NCBI GenBank assembly: GCA_027596075.1
Contig: JADGJC010000012.1
Location: forward strand, 181,812-245,811
Direction of reading: 5' to 3'
Source: Rhizophlyctis rosea
Taxonomy: Eukaryota; Chytridiomycota; Chytridiomycetes; Rhizophlyctidales; Rhizophlyctidaceae
Length of the DNA: 64,000 nt
Part shown: one piece after another, positions 9,359 through 21,121 of the stretch
Numbering within the stretch: the stretch's first letter is position 1
How the letters are laid out: every line of letters begins with the position of its first letter
Made by a program: the position numbers and the translations under genes
Notes under the pieces: model-generated
The model's database searches: none
What the model was told of the DNA's origin: nothing
What the model saw: only the letters and a program-made list of their open reading frames with translations

Positions 9359-12300
9359 ATGTCGGGTGGGCCATCATATATCAACCTGGAGGGAGGTTCG
9401 CCTTTTGAGGGGGCAGGCGCCAGAAAGCGCACAACGACGAAGAGAGGGGCAACAATAAAGCGACGAGGTATATATAGCATTTAATGTTTTATGGCACTTA
9501 CGCAAGTCGGAATTCATCAAAGGAATCCCCTTTAGCCACCACACTAAATCAACCCGACCGTCAACCAACCCTTCGCCGCCTCGTCACATCCAGCGCACCA
9601 AAGCCCAGTGCACCCCTTGCCCCTCCTCCCACACGAAAATGTCCCACAGCATGGCAAGCTTTCTCATGGGCAATGACATGCTGTTTTCCATCATTCTGTT
9701 TAAGCATGTGCCGGATCAAGGGAAAGGGGCCACAACAAGCGTGGCGTGAGAAGGTTGCGCTCTGCTGGATTGTATTCTTCTTGGGGGCTGTGGTAGTGTT
9801 CTTTGTTGTGTTTTTCAACAAGTTGATGTGTCCAGATCAGATTGCAAACAATTTTGTTCCGCTGAATGCTTTTGGTAGGAGGTGCGCGTCTAACGGGAAG
9901 CTTTGATGAGATGTCTAACCTTGTTCACATCAATGTTGACAGGCGGCGTAATAGTCCAGGGTGTCATGTACAATGCACTCACGGCTCCGGCTCCTTTAAA
10001 CACACTCTTCGAAAACCTCCCCGGCGGCGCAGACGTCTCCGACCTATCATTTTTGCCTCCAAGCAGCTCAGCATGTCAGCAATCCGATGTATCTTCATTA
10101 GCAATCGCACAAACTCCATCTGCATGTCAATCAGTTCCGAGTGGCTGCCAGGACATCAACGTCTTGAGAAACCGCGGATTCAGACAATACACCGAGGTCG
10201 CAGTTGACTCTTCGAGGAATGTCATCGTCGATCCTACTCCAGCATACAATTGGGACATCATTCACCAAAGAAAATACGTAGTAGTCGACACCGACGTGCT
10301 TGATCTCTCCCCATACTTCCGTGCATACCCCAACCGCATCGAAGGAGACAGTATAGACGCAGCACTACGCGAAGCAGCTCGTCACACAGACGCCAGTCAC
10401 ATCTTCTGGCGCACCCCCGCACTAAACCCAAAATCCAACGCCTTCTCCTGCGTCATCACTCGTTTCCGTGTCGGCCGCATCGAAGAACTTCCCGCACGAT
10501 GCATGGTTGCTCGTTTGATCACCTACTTATTTGCACTAATCGTGATGGGAATCCTCTTCGCACGGTTCTTCATGGCGATATTCTTCAATTGGTTCTTATC
10601 ACGTTCGTTGACGCGGGATCCGGATTTGAAGAAGTTGAATAAGAATGGGACGTATACGGAGGTGGGCACGGTGCCGAATTCGTTGCTTCATAAGCCGTCT
10701 GTGGAGACTATGGAGTTGCTGCAACGTCAGTCTGTGATTAGTGAACCGTCATCTGTTTTGACCGCTGATGACGAGCGGTTGGATTTGTACACCATTTTGT
10801 TGGTGACATGTTACTCGGAGAATGAGGCTTCGTTGCGGACGACGATGGAGTCGTTGGCGGGGACGGATTATCCGGATAGGAAGAAGTTGTTGTTTGTTGT
10901 GGCGGATGGGTTGATTACGGGGAAGGGAAATCCGAAGAGCACGCCGGATTTGGTGAAGGACATGTTGGAGATGGATCAGAGTATGGGTGAACCCTTCCCT
11001 TGTTCGTACGAAGCTGTTGCGAGCGGGATGAAGAAACATAATATGGCAAAGGTTTATTGTGGTCATTTTGGTGAGTTCCGCATCATCTGGCGTGGCCTGT
11101 TCCAACCAAATGATGTCCCATGATTTTGACATACTAAATCTCTATCAATCACCAGTCCACGAAGGCCACCGAGTCCCCACCGTCCTAATCGTAAAATGCG
11201 GCCCACCCCACGAACAAAGCGAACCAAAACCGGGCAACCGCGGCAAACGCGACTCCCAACTAATCCTAATGCACTTCCTCTCCCGCGTCCTCCTCAACGA
11301 CCGCATGACACCCTTAGACTACGACCTATTCCGCAAAATCCACCACATAACCCACGTCACACCCGACCTATTCGAAATCGTCCTCATGGTTGACGCCGAC
11401 ACCCGCGTTAATCGCTCTTCCCTCCGTTACATGATCAACGCCATGCACAACGGGCAGGACATCATGGGTCTTTGTGGCGAAACGCGTATTGCGAATAAAG
11501 CTCAATCATGGGTTACGACCATCCAAGTCTTCGAATACTACATTTCCCACCACCTCGGTAAAGCGTTCGAATCCGTCTTCGGCGGTGTCACCTGCCTCCC
11601 GGGGTGTTTCTGCATGTACCGAATCAAGAGTCGGAAAGTGGAGGAAGGAGGAACGACAAAGTGGGTGCCGATATTAGCAAACCCGGATGTGGTGGAGGAG
11701 TATAGTACGGATGAAGTTGAGACGTTGCATCAGAAGAATTTGTTATTTTTGGGGGAGGATCGGTTTTTGACGACTTTGATGTTGAGGACGTTCCCGGCGA
11801 GGAAGATGGTGTTTGTGCCGAAGAGTGTTTGTCATACGGTTGTTCCGGATGATTTTAAGACGCTTTTGAGTCAGAGGCGGCGGTGGTATGTTGTGAGGAG
11901 TTTTGGATTTGGTGGAGTTGGAGTGGGTGAATTGATGGTTTTTGGTTTGCAGGATTAATTCTACGATTCATAATTTGATGGAGCTTGTGCTTGTTAATAA
12001 TCTTTGTGGGATTTTCTGTTTTTCGATGCAGGTGGGATGTTTTGTTCCTATCAGCTTATGTTTCACGCTGTCGGAGACAACACTATTTGACTAACACTGC
12101 GCCCTTTTACACATCAGTTCGTAGTTCTCATGGACTTGATCTCAACAGCAGTCCTCCCCGCCTCCCTCATCGCCACCATCTACCTGGCCGTCACAGTGGT
12201 CCTCTCCGCCGCCTGGCGCGACCCCGCCCAATGGGTCACACTCGGCACCATGGCCTTCACACTCTTCTTCCCAGCCTTCATCGTCATCTTCTCCTTCCGT

Positions 12301-12824
12301 CGTGTCCACTACGTCCTCTGGATGTTAGTCTATCTCCTCGCCCTCCCGATATGGAGTATCGTCCTCCCGCTTTACGCGTTCTGGCACTTTGACGATTTCA
12401 GTTGGGGCGCTACACGGAGGGTTGATGGACCTGGCGGGAAGGGGGGGGATGATCACGGTGGTGGGGATGATGAGAAGAAGAAAAGGTTTACGCTTACGGA
12501 GGCGGTTGAGAGGAAGAAGTGGGAGGAGTGGGAGAGGGAGAGGATGTGGAGTGAGGCGAAGAGGGAGGAGGAGAGGAGGCATAGGGAGAAGGGGAAGGGG
12601 AGGGTGGTGGAGGTCTTGNNNNNNNNNNCCCCGGCGCGGCCGGCCTCACCCCGCCCCGGGCGGGGGGCCGGGGGGGGGGCGCCGGCCCGGCCGCGGCGCG
12701 CCGCGGCCCGGGCGCGGGGCGCGGGGGGCCCCGGGGCGCCCCGGGACAGGGTGGTGGGGCGCCGTATGCGAATAGGAGGTCGCTGGAGGAGGAAGATGAA
12801 TACGTTTCGTTGCCAATCGCGTAG
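9359..12824 (+). CDS. Class IV chitin synthase (Chs3 type), interrupted by an assembly gap
   Basis: Plasma-membrane GT2 enzyme polymerising UDP-GlcNAc into chitin. Exons: 9359-9467, 9536-9874, 9943-11070, 11156-11885, 11953-12031, and 12118 to the gap, then a C-terminal piece ending TAG at 12822-12824. The first exon ([13 protein letters not shown]...) is short and basic, and joins in phase across a 68-nt intron to the conserved [14 protein letters not shown] membrane segment. Catalytic signatures are all present: [48 protein letters not shown] and QRRRW, the last completed by splicing 11886-11952. The C-terminal membrane segments end with [16 protein letters not shown], diagnostic for the Chs3 class. 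A Lys/Glu-rich tail runs into ten Ns at 12619-12628 and an almost pure G+C block. After it, [20 protein letters not shown] reads as a normal C-terminus. Intron 12032-12117 has a textbook CTAAC branch. Confidence 0.95.
12619..12750. other. Assembly gap (10 N) followed by about 120 bp of nearly pure G+C
   Basis: Ten Ns, then 12629-12750 made almost only of G and C with words such as ggccgg and gcgcgccgcg, unlike any other part of the window. Normal composition resumes at about 12750 in the middle of the chitin synthase C-terminus. This looks like a sequencing or assembly artefact, or a true GC-rich Gly/Ala/Arg-coding tract that broke the assembly. The gap length is not reliable. Confidence 0.85.
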
Positions 12825-14715
12825 AAAGACTTTTCGTGGAAGGTCTTTACGATTTTCTTTCTGTTAATTTTTTGTATTTATCAAACTTTTGGATCCATAC
12901 GTTGGATTGTACAATACATGTTAGGTGCATCAAGTCAAACCAGATACTCCAGATATTGTGTTGGTCGGCTTTCATCATTCTGATATTCAACAATCGCTTT
13001 ACAATGATTACCGCAAGCATATTTGACGGAACACATACCTGACATAGTCCAGATGTCGACTGCTGCTGCCCCATTCCCCTCCGCACCAAAAGCAAAGTTC
13101 CACACCACTTACCAGCTCATAATGGGCTGACTACTGACGCTCGACGAGAGATATTGCTGTGGCATATGTAGCAGGAAGGATGGTCCACTAACTTAACGCC
13201 TAGGAAGGGGATCAGAACACGAAATTCAAAGCGTACATACCGAGCATGCTCGTGCATGCCCTAGGGACACAGCTTTAGGTTGCTTCACCCATCTCCTCGT
13301 CCAGTGTTGCAACGGGATACCTCCAGCAGGGCGGTGGTCAACACCAACTTGAACAACGGAATACCCATGCAAGACGCTTTCGTTGACGGGATCCACCACC
13401 TTTCGCTTATGTCCCTGGCGGCAGATGCAGCTGTGGGTGCCTGTCAAGCTCCGGCTTCTCGCTCCCATCGACCCGATCCAAGACTGTACGGCGGCCGAAA
13501 CCTGTTCCTTATCTCAGGGAGTCTGAAGCCACAACCGCCCAGGTCCATCAGCTGCGGGGTCTTGAAGGCCGCCTCGTGTTTTCTGCAGCTGTGGTTGTGA
13601 TAACGGGAGGGTCAGTGAGTCTCTTCTGTGAGTCCGACGTTCCAAAGGGCAGCAGCAGTCGGTTCAAGTCCAGATAGCGGATATTGTCCACCGAGGTGCC
13701 CACCGAGTGTCACGGTCGCTTTGCTCTGATTTTCACATTCCAAGGCAGTTATTTGGTTGGTCATGCCCGGGACATCTGGAAGGCAAAAGGTGATTATCAA
13801 CTGTTCCTGAAAAACTCGGTGAGGTATCACTTCGCCATCTCCCCGCAAGCGACTCGAAAGAACTATCCAACCACCGGTTCAGAATGTGCAACGGTCGCTT
13901 CTACCACCTTGAATCACTCGAAGGCAGGACCGTCAATACAAACGCCCCCACACTCCGTCATCTACAATGATATACACACTTGGCCCCACACGGTGGGTTG
14001 GCAGATGCACTAGACTTCCCCTCGTCCAAACCCAGATTCTTCAAGTTACCCCGAGAAGCGAAAATAGCGAACTTGATACTTAGCTTCAACGATCGTCGGT
14101 TGGGCAACACTACAGACTATATAACAACCAAATTGTTCTTGGTGTCCTCCATCATGACTACATAACGGTGCAGTCGGCAGCCCAAAAGGCAAACCCCCCA
14201 GCTATGCAGCTAGTGCAATCGAGAGGACGGCGAGTCTTGCTACCTCGTTAGAGTGGAGGACCTCAGTCTTGAGCTCCCGGAAGAGTGGGAGAAGGCGAGG
14301 GGGTACGCGTGCGTGGAAGGATGGGTGGGAATACTTTTCTTAGCCAGAAGGAGACGTGTGAACGATATTCGATGAGGTTCGGGGAGCAAAGAAGTATCCA
14401 AAGGGCGCTGGTGCATCTTTCAGGATAGTCCTGGTCCATATCCGATCAGTATTCCGATCCTGCATGATCGCTTCCCTGATGATTTGCTAAGCATCTGAAA
14501 CAACTCTCGGCTGCGTTCACCACCAATATGCACTCCAATTGGGCATTTTCAGCTATTTTCATGCTGTCACGGCCCACCACATAGCTTCCATGCTTCATTC
14601 TCCATAACATCGCCAGAACCAGATCTTACAAACGAAATTGCATGGATGCATAAAAAAAAACAAATGATTTTACATCACGCTTCCTAATCAGCTCGTTCTG
14701 TATGCCTACGTCATA
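12825..14715. other. Intergenic region
   Basis: 1.9 kb without a supportable gene. It contains a 40-bp element (13684-13723) also found inverted at 28301-28340. Short ORFs on both strands show no family features. Confidence 0.5.
13684..13723 (-). repeat. 40-bp dispersed element, copy 1
   Basis: Reverse complement matches 28301-28340 at 36 of 40 positions. The flanks are unrelated, so this is a short discrete element. No ORF. Confidence 0.6.
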
Positions 14716-16176
14716 TTAGTATCGAGACCTCTCGTCATCTTCAACACTCCTCAAACGGATCCTCCAGCTGTCCGAACTCGAGCCCCAACCTCTACTATCC
14801 TCCCTCTTCCTTCTGCTAATCTCCTGCCTTTCCTCCGTCCACTCCGGATCCCTCTCCACCAACCACTCCAGCAGCGAGACAAATCGAGCAGCTCCATGCC
14901 CATAGTATTTCCTGCGCAACGTTTCAAGAGAATCTAAACAATGCTCCGCCACTGGAAACCACGGAATTTGTCCACCCCTAATGAGCGCCTCCAGCTTCGC
15001 AAAATGCTCCGTAACAGCCGTACACTGGTACTTGCTAAATACTTCCCGAGTGGGCCCCGCTCTGAACATGCACCACAGAGTTTGGATGAGCAAACTATCT
15101 AAATTGGTCTTTGACTGATCGACGGAGGAAAGTACGGGCATGTATTGCTCTGGATCGTCGGCGCACCATTCCAGGTTCGGCTGACGTGTCAACAACAAGG
15201 ATAGGGCCTGGCACCAGCCTTCGAGAGATAGCTGTTCTTTCATGATGTGCGATAGGTCGTAGAACATGTGCTTGTGATTGACTGTTACTCCTCCACTGAT
15301 GAGCGCTTCGACAGTGTCGATGGCGGAGGTACGTATGGCGCGGCGGAGGTCATGGAGGTTATGCGACGCAATCATGATGGTACGAAGACGATGGACGTGA
15401 TAGTTTGAGGTCTCGGGAGGGATAGCGCCTATGAAGTCCCGCACCGACGCTTCACAGAATGCCCATTTCGGGTTGTTACATAGCAAATGCTGAAGGTGGC
15501 GCTGAAATATCACTTTCTGAGACGATGGCGCTTTGTCGTATAACGTCCTAAGGACTTGCAAGATTTGAGGCTCAAGCATATAAAGGTGCACGCGGTCAAG
15601 GATGTCCGGGAATGTAACGAACTTTGCCACCTCCGGATGCTTCAGAACGAACAAGTCGACGACGGGGTTGTAGCTATTTTGATGGAAATATTCACACAAC
15701 GGAAACCTCTCATCCTCCAACATTTGCCTTATCGAATTGTTAGTGTCGTTGATGCCGGCCTCATCTGCGCTTGTGTCCTTTTCATGTTCTCGGGCCTGCG
15801 ACAAGAGAGTAGCAAATCGTTCCACAGATTGCAGGTACTCTCTGCCGCCGCAGCTGTATACTCCGCCGATGTGTTCCGCCGAGTGATAGGAATTTTTGTA
15901 CCAAAGTGTTGATTGATGAAGAACACGGCAGAAGACCGACGTGAGCCCTTCCTGGCGAAGAATTCCGGAGAGGAAAACTTCTATATAGAACAAGGGGGGT
16001 TTGGGCCCAGCAAGGATTGCGTCAATAATGATGGTGTGTCGGCTCCAGTTTGGCAAGATGGATAGCCCAGCAATGGCGTGAAACGGTGACTTGCTGCGGA
16101 GCAGCGCGAGTACGATTTGCGGGTTGCGAAGAGAGTTGCGAAGACGGCGGGCAGGTGTGTGAGAGGTTGTGAACAT
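14716..16176 (-). CDS. F-box-like fungal protein (5' end unresolved)
   Basis: A single 486-codon frame from an ATG at 16176. Its long helical body resembles the large, poorly characterised F-box/ankyrin-like repertoires of early fungi, but I recognise no named family. Weak ankyrin-like character is visible around AIDTVEALISGGVTVNHKHM. Just upstream, in another frame on the same strand (about 16200-16310), lies LPSLNDDVLHAIVQFIP, a good F-box-like N-terminus (LP..vl..I..fiPl). No clean intron with proper phase joins the two frames: the F-box frame begins without an ATG and runs past the junction as RYRRYRR. Either an upstream exon and a non-obvious splice exist, or the 5' end carries a frameshift. 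The C-terminus is Arg/Glu/Ser-rich. Confidence 0.6.
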   Translation of the reverse strand: MFTTSHTPARRLRNSLRNPQIVLALLRSKSPFHAIAGLSILPNWSRHTIIIDAILAGPKPPLFYIEVFLSGILRQEGLTSVFCRVLHQSTLWYKNSYHSAEHIGGVYSCGGREYLQSVERFATLLSQAREHEKDTSADEAGINDTNNSIRQMLEDERFPLCEYFHQNSYNPVVDLFVLKHPEVAKFVTFPDILDRVHLYMLEPQILQVLRTLYDKAPSSQKVIFQRHLQHLLCNNPKWAFCEASVRDFIGAIPPETSNYHVHRLRTIMIASHNLHDLRRAIRTSAIDTVEALISGGVTVNHKHMFYDLSHIMKEQLSLEGWCQALSLLLTRQPNLEWCADDPEQYMPVLSSVDQSKTNLDSLLIQTLWCMFRAGPTREVFSKYQCTAVTEHFAKLEALIRGGQIPWFPVAEHCLDSLETLRRKYYGHGAARFVSLLEWLVERDPEWTEERQEISRRKREDSRGWGSSSDSWRIRLRSVEDDERSRY

Positions 16177-16725
16177 GCTCGAAAGGTCGACGATAACGCC
16201 GATACCGGAAACCCCTGCAATCCATATCGCTGGATGTCAACGGGATGAACTGCACGATGGCATGCAGGACATCATCGTTCAAGCTTGGAAGAATGCTTCT
16301 GTTCGCCGTGTGTTCATTCTCGTAAACTTGTAAGTGAAGCTGGATCACATTATGTCAACGGTCGTTTTCCCACGGTATAAAAAAAACATCCGCTGGTTTC
16401 TGACTGACCTGCACAGGAATTACCAGCGGAAGCACCCCTAGTGCGTAAAAAAGTGATGCTTTTCCTTGAGTTCGGTAGTTCGTCACTCCCAACGCGTAAA
16501 GCGACGCAACGGACAAAGGCTTGAGGCAACAAGCAGTGGAGAGATAGAGTTAACGAGCAGATGAACCCCTTCTCAAGCTGTCATCAGGTAGTAGTCCTGA
16601 TCAGCGGTTCGATCTGAAGTGATCGCGCCTTTGATGATAGTCCCACGACCGCCGTACACTGCACACCATATGTTTACTGGTTTTACGCACAAACCAGCAT
16701 CCATGCTATACCACAGATAGCAACC
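16177..16725. other. Divergent intergenic region with an F-box-like fragment
   Basis: Separates the minus-strand F-box-like gene from the PIG-L gene. Positions about 16200-16310 (minus) encode the F-box-like LPSLNDDVLHAIVQFIP fragment. The remainder must hold both promoters; no clear TATA was seen. Confidence 0.5.
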
Positions 16726-17978
16726 ATGACGCAAGAAGACGACCTCCCCATCCCTCTCCTCCACCCAACAGCATCCCGTCGCCATCGCCAACCCCGCGCA
16801 ACAAGACGCTTCTTCCTCCCCCTCCTCCGATTCCCCGTCTTCGTCCTCCTCCTCCTCACACAAACCTACCGCTTCCTACACCGCCACAGAACGCCCGTCC
16901 TCTTGTTCCTCATAGTACCTCCCTTAGTATTGATCCCCATAGTACGACTATCCGCAGGGTCGCCAGCACTAGTGCCGTCCCCATTGCGAAAGTCACAACG
17001 AACACTGTTTATTACTGCTCACCCGGACGATGAGTGTTTGTTCTTTTCGCCTTCGGTAGTGGGTATGGTGGAGATGCCGGGAAGGGAGGAAGGAGTGGAG
17101 TATGAAGCTTCATTGGTAGTGCTGTCTAGTGGTATGTCTTCTGAGGTTGTGACTCGGGGTATGGAGCTAGGGAAGCAGACGCAACCCTAACCCTAACCCT
17201 CGGCTTTCAGGAAACAACTACGGCTTGGGCGCCGTTCGAAAACAGGAGCTTTTGGGAAGCTGCAAAACGCTAGGAATCGCTGAAGGGCATTGTGTCGTCC
17301 TCGACGTTCCGTAAGTCGTACCGCTTTGGTGTGTGGGCTATGGACTGGTTTTAATGGACCATTGATCCGTGCAGCGACCTGCAAGATAATCCGAAGTTAT
17401 GGTGGCAGGAAGCGAAAGTGGCAGAGATCGGGCAGGAGTATATAGACAAATGGAACATTGATGCGGTATGTGGCACTTGACTACGTGTGAACTATGCATG
17501 TTCAGCACTAACCCTCTTGGGTTGTGCTCTTAGATAATTACGTTCGACAGCGGAGGCGTTTCAGGTCACATCAACCACCGCTCTGTTCATTCAGGAATAC
17601 GGTAAAAAATCATCTTTATTCGTCGATCAGCATGCATTGATGGACGCAAACACCACCTACTAACACCATTTTGACTATCACAGCCACCTAGTTCGTACAA
17701 ACCCCAAAGCCCCACCCGCATACTCCTCTACCTCCGTCTTCCTCCTCCGCAAATTCTCCTCAATCCACGATATAACATGGACAGCTCTTCCTTTCCTTCC
17801 GCGCATGCTTTTTGGCGGCACAGACCCGGATCGCGCGCTGTTCCTCACAACATTCCGACAATACATGAAAGGGCGAGAGGCGTTCTGGAACCATTGGAGT
17901 CAATTGGTGTGGGATAGGCATCTGTACATGGTGCTATCGAGGTACATGATGATGAATGATTTGAGGAGGATTCGATGA
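16726..17978 (+). CDS. N-acetylglucosaminyl-phosphatidylinositol de-N-acetylase (PIG-L/GPI12)
   Basis: Second step of GPI-anchor synthesis: removes the acetyl group from GlcNAc-PI on the cytosolic face of the ER. Five exons (16726-17131, 17211-17310, 17375-17465, 17534-17601, 17684-17978) give about 319 residues. An N-terminal Arg-rich head and hydrophobic helix (VLLFLIVPPLVLIPIV) provide the ER anchor. Then come the zinc-binding TAHPDDECLFFSP, the SSGNNYGLGAVRKQEL motif rebuilt by the first splice, ITFDSGGVSGHINHRSVH (the family has FD..GvSGH.NH) and a C-terminal region of normal family length. All splice phases agree. Intron 1 contains three perfect telomere-type hexamers. Confidence 0.93.
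17183..17200 (+). repeat. Interstitial telomere-type repeat inside a PIG-L intron
   Basis: Exactly three AACCCT units (complement AGGGTT, the common fungal and vertebrate telomere hexamer) within intron 17132-17210, ending 10 nt before the acceptor. The embedded CCTAAC words could act as the branch site. Confidence 0.9.
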
Positions 17979-18645
17979 TGTGGAGGGGAGATGAGATCTA
18001 TGTTCATTTGGTTTAAAATATACCCTCTGGTTTTTTGGTGACATTGTTGTGGGGTGGGTGGAGAATGTGCTGGACTGGATGGGAGGTTGGTGGTGAGGTG
18101 GAGGCGATTTGCTGTGTGGAAGCTGTTGGATGGATTGATGCGTGCCGGACAATCCTGAGGGTGCGGCACGTCGCTTTCGCTGGGAGATGTTACGCATTCG
18201 AGATCACCTTCAATACTTGCACTGGAAATCGTATGGAACTATGGGACGCCAAGATGCTGGCTTGTGGACACTCCTCTTCATTCTTACATTGTGTTCACCC
18301 AAGGGTCTTGAGACAGTAAAGAGTCACGGGTACCCTGCACGCTAAGAGCCTAAGACTCCGCCAGAGTACCGCAGCCAGCTATGGCTCGGCATATGGTTCG
18401 ATCCTCGGATAATTTGGCAGTAAACATTTGAACGGTTACAGACGCGTCGATGTCTCCCTCCGTCGCCAACAATCACAGCGAAAACTCACCCCCTCTCTTT
18501 CCCATCCACAGTTGCACTAGTGCAATTTCGCACGATCCCATCACTTTATAAGCCGTTCCCACACCAGACTGGCGGCCGACATGCAGGCCGAGGCGCTGGC
18601 AGACCCTCCCGACAGATAGCACTATCCCCTCCACACACCCTTGCG
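17979..18645. other. Intergenic region
   Basis: 3' flank of PIG-L and promoter of folliculin. A TATA-like TTTATAAG lies at about 18545, followed by a 12-codon upstream ORF at 18581-18619. Nothing else seen. Confidence 0.5.
18581..18619 (+). promoter_or_regulatory. Upstream ORF in the folliculin leader
   Basis: ATG followed by 11 sense codons (MQAEALADPPDR) and TAG, ending 26 nt before the folliculin ATG. If transcription starts near the TATA-like site at 18545 it would lie in the mRNA leader and could damp translation. Confidence 0.4.
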
Positions 18646-20889
18646 ATGGATAGGGCATCGATTTCATCCGCCTCCGACCCCGCCATCTTCGGGTGTGCAG
18701 TCCTTGCCGCCTTCTGCGAGCTGCACGGACCTGCAGTCGTACTCTGTACACAGGCGGTCAGCTTTGGGGAAGCGAACATGTCCACCGGCAGCGTCAGTAA
18801 AGAATGGGGCGGTGTGACGATGGTCGTTACGCCCGAACACGAGAAGGGAAATCCGATGTCAACCTGTTCTGGGTGCACCTTGGCCTTTCCTGCAAAACCT
18901 GGAGAGAACACAGCTGGAGTGAGCGAGACGAAAGGCTATGTTGCGAAGGACGATCCGACCGGTACTCTATTCTTTACTGGCCGGCATCCATATCATGCAC
19001 CTACGTATCCCGTCATCCGACAAGCTTGCGTAAGAAGGTATGTATGCGACTTCCTTCCAAACCACGCGGTTCATGAATTGTCCAATAATCTTGACGATTG
19101 ATTTTGCCTTTTGCGCAAAGTTTGAGCTGCGAATTCACTCCCGGACGGGAGGGAGCCCTACTCTTTGGAGACCATCTGACGGGTTGCGTACTCAGCTACA
19201 TGTTTAAGATCAAAGACAGCCAAGCGAGAGGATTTCAGCGATGGTACAGCTTAATCATCATGAACAAAGATCGAAACTTTCTCATAGCTTCTTGGCCTTT
19301 CATAGTAAAGTATGGACCATTATGCCTCCATCATGATATGTCCAGATTCTTCTAATCATTGGAAACACTCTGTAGCAAACTGAAAGCTCTATCCTCCGAG
19401 CTCCAATCCAAAGCCGAAAAGGTCTTCATCCGCGAACGAGCGGCAGTAGAGCGCACTGAAGCCCTTCTGACGCGCGTCAACTCTTTTGTCCCAACATCTC
19501 CTGGTAAATTGAAACCGTGGCCGAACTATGAACCCGAACGTCGCCCTGTGGTAGTATTCCTGAGCAGCTGTTGCAGAGCAATTTTTGCGCCGTCGAGGGA
19601 ATCAGGCTCTTCGATCTTTGAATGATTTGTTGGGAGAGAAGGTGGGTTCATGTGGACGTTATGATCGCGAATGCGTTATTAACCCAGTACTGCTCGTGTA
19701 GGATCTATCCAAGCAGTTGCATGATACTTTGAGCTGGACATTGAAAGCTTTCATGGCTCGTGCTGTTGAGAACTTGGCAGAAGGAAGAGCTCTGGTAACG
19801 CGTTGACATTCGCGTAGAGTCGCGGCACCGTACAGAACTTATCGCCACCGTTTGCTAGGCGGGGACGTACGCTCACGATCTAGACGACCGGGAAGACCCA
19901 ACACCAAACCCCTTCGCAACCGACCTCGGCAGTCCTCAATACCCACAAAACGGCTGCCGCATCCGGTCATATACCCAACTATCCGATAAACTCGGGGCGG
20001 ACAAGTTCATGAACGTTTTGCATCATGTGTTGGTAGGAAATCAGGTGGTTGTGCGTGGAGGCGATAAACAGCTGGTTGGATCGATTTTGTGGTTGTTAAA
20101 GGTTTGTTGAAGGTGGTTTTATAGTACGGTGGGGGTCGTAGAGATGTGTACTAATCGGAATAATCATCGCTTTCAGGATTTCATTCCTTCATTTTGTTGT
20201 TCTATGCAAGATTACAGTGATACGTACGAAGAGCCATGGAAATACAACCTTCTTGGTCTTCCCTCCGCCGTACAAGTTCCGGACGACATAGACGCTGATT
20301 TATATGCAGTGATAGGTGCGAGCTTGGATCATTGCATCGTTTTAAAATCAGTCTCAAACCTTATGATCCGCTCATCATGAATCTCTTGCTCCCCACACAA
20401 TCGTAATCCAGACATCAAACCCCGTACCACAACCGACAAACTCCCAACCTCACCAGATGAATATGACTACATAACAATCGCAACCACGGAGTCACCCGCC
20501 TCCTCCACATCCCCCTCGTCACCAACCCCATCACAAATTCCAACCCTTATAGGCGAAGTGCACCGGGTCCTTCGAGTCCATTCGGATGTTAGCACGTTGA
20601 GAACGCATATCATGTTTTTGAAGGAGGCGTGGTTGAAGTGCGTATCGAAAGATCTCGTCTTATTTGCAATGGCAAGGGTGGTCGCGAATCTCACCGTCAC
20701 TTTTCTCTAACCACATCCAGCAAAGCAAAGATGTTCTTCAAGTTTGTTCGTTCGGGAGGCGGCGACGACGCCAAAAAGCTAGAAATGTTTTTGGAGCATG
20801 TGGAGGCTGGGGAGAGAGATTTGCCTGTTTTGAGGTTTTGGACAAAGGGAATCGGGAATGAGGGGAGGAGGAAGTTGCTTGTTGGATGA
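18646..20889 (+). CDS. Folliculin (FLCN / Lst7 family)
   Basis: Longin-DENN protein that with FNIP/Lst4 acts as a GTPase-activating protein for Rag GTPases at the lysosome or vacuole in amino-acid signalling to TORC1. Nine exons: 18646-19037, 19121-19309, 19376-19547 (or 19550), 19606-19641, 19702-19794, 19859-20101, 20177-20315, 20412-20637, 20721-20889; about 552 residues, near the human length. N-terminal longin: [14 protein letters not shown], then [26 protein letters not shown] as in folliculin. The DENN half has [32 protein letters not shown] and a C-terminal [17 protein letters not shown] with [12 protein letters not shown]. Phases agree throughout. It is convergent with the Yju2-like gene (232 bp between stops). 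Full-length folliculin is absent from many ascomycete yeasts, which retain shorter Lst7. Confidence 0.93.
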
Positions 20890-21121
20890 TTCGGTCGGGT
20901 TCGCTTGTTTATGGTTCCTTTTTGTTTCTTTTTGTTTGTTCCAGTATACTTTCCTTTGTTTACTTTATTCTTCGGATTTAGTTTAGATGGTAGCAGCGTA
21001 TTTTGACGTGGTTTTCACCACGAAACAGCTGGTGGGTAGGGGGATCGGCTGATGGAGGAGGTATCTATCATACACAATATACAACTGTACATAATCCACC
21101 GCTGAAATTTAAGGCTCCCCA

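Noticed and set aside
9484..9906. Chitin synthase start at the ATG at 9484
   Set aside because: That ATG lies inside a 68-nt intron in my model; the upstream exon 9359-9467 gives a better basic N-terminus and correct phase.
12389..12775. ORF crossing the N gap
   Set aside because: Runs through Ns and the artefactual G+C block; not the chitin synthase frame.
13641..13680. tRNA-like B box (ggttcaagtcc)
   Set aside because: The flanking bases do not form a T stem, and no acceptor or anticodon arm could be built; similar B-box words near 16613 and 18390 fail the same way.
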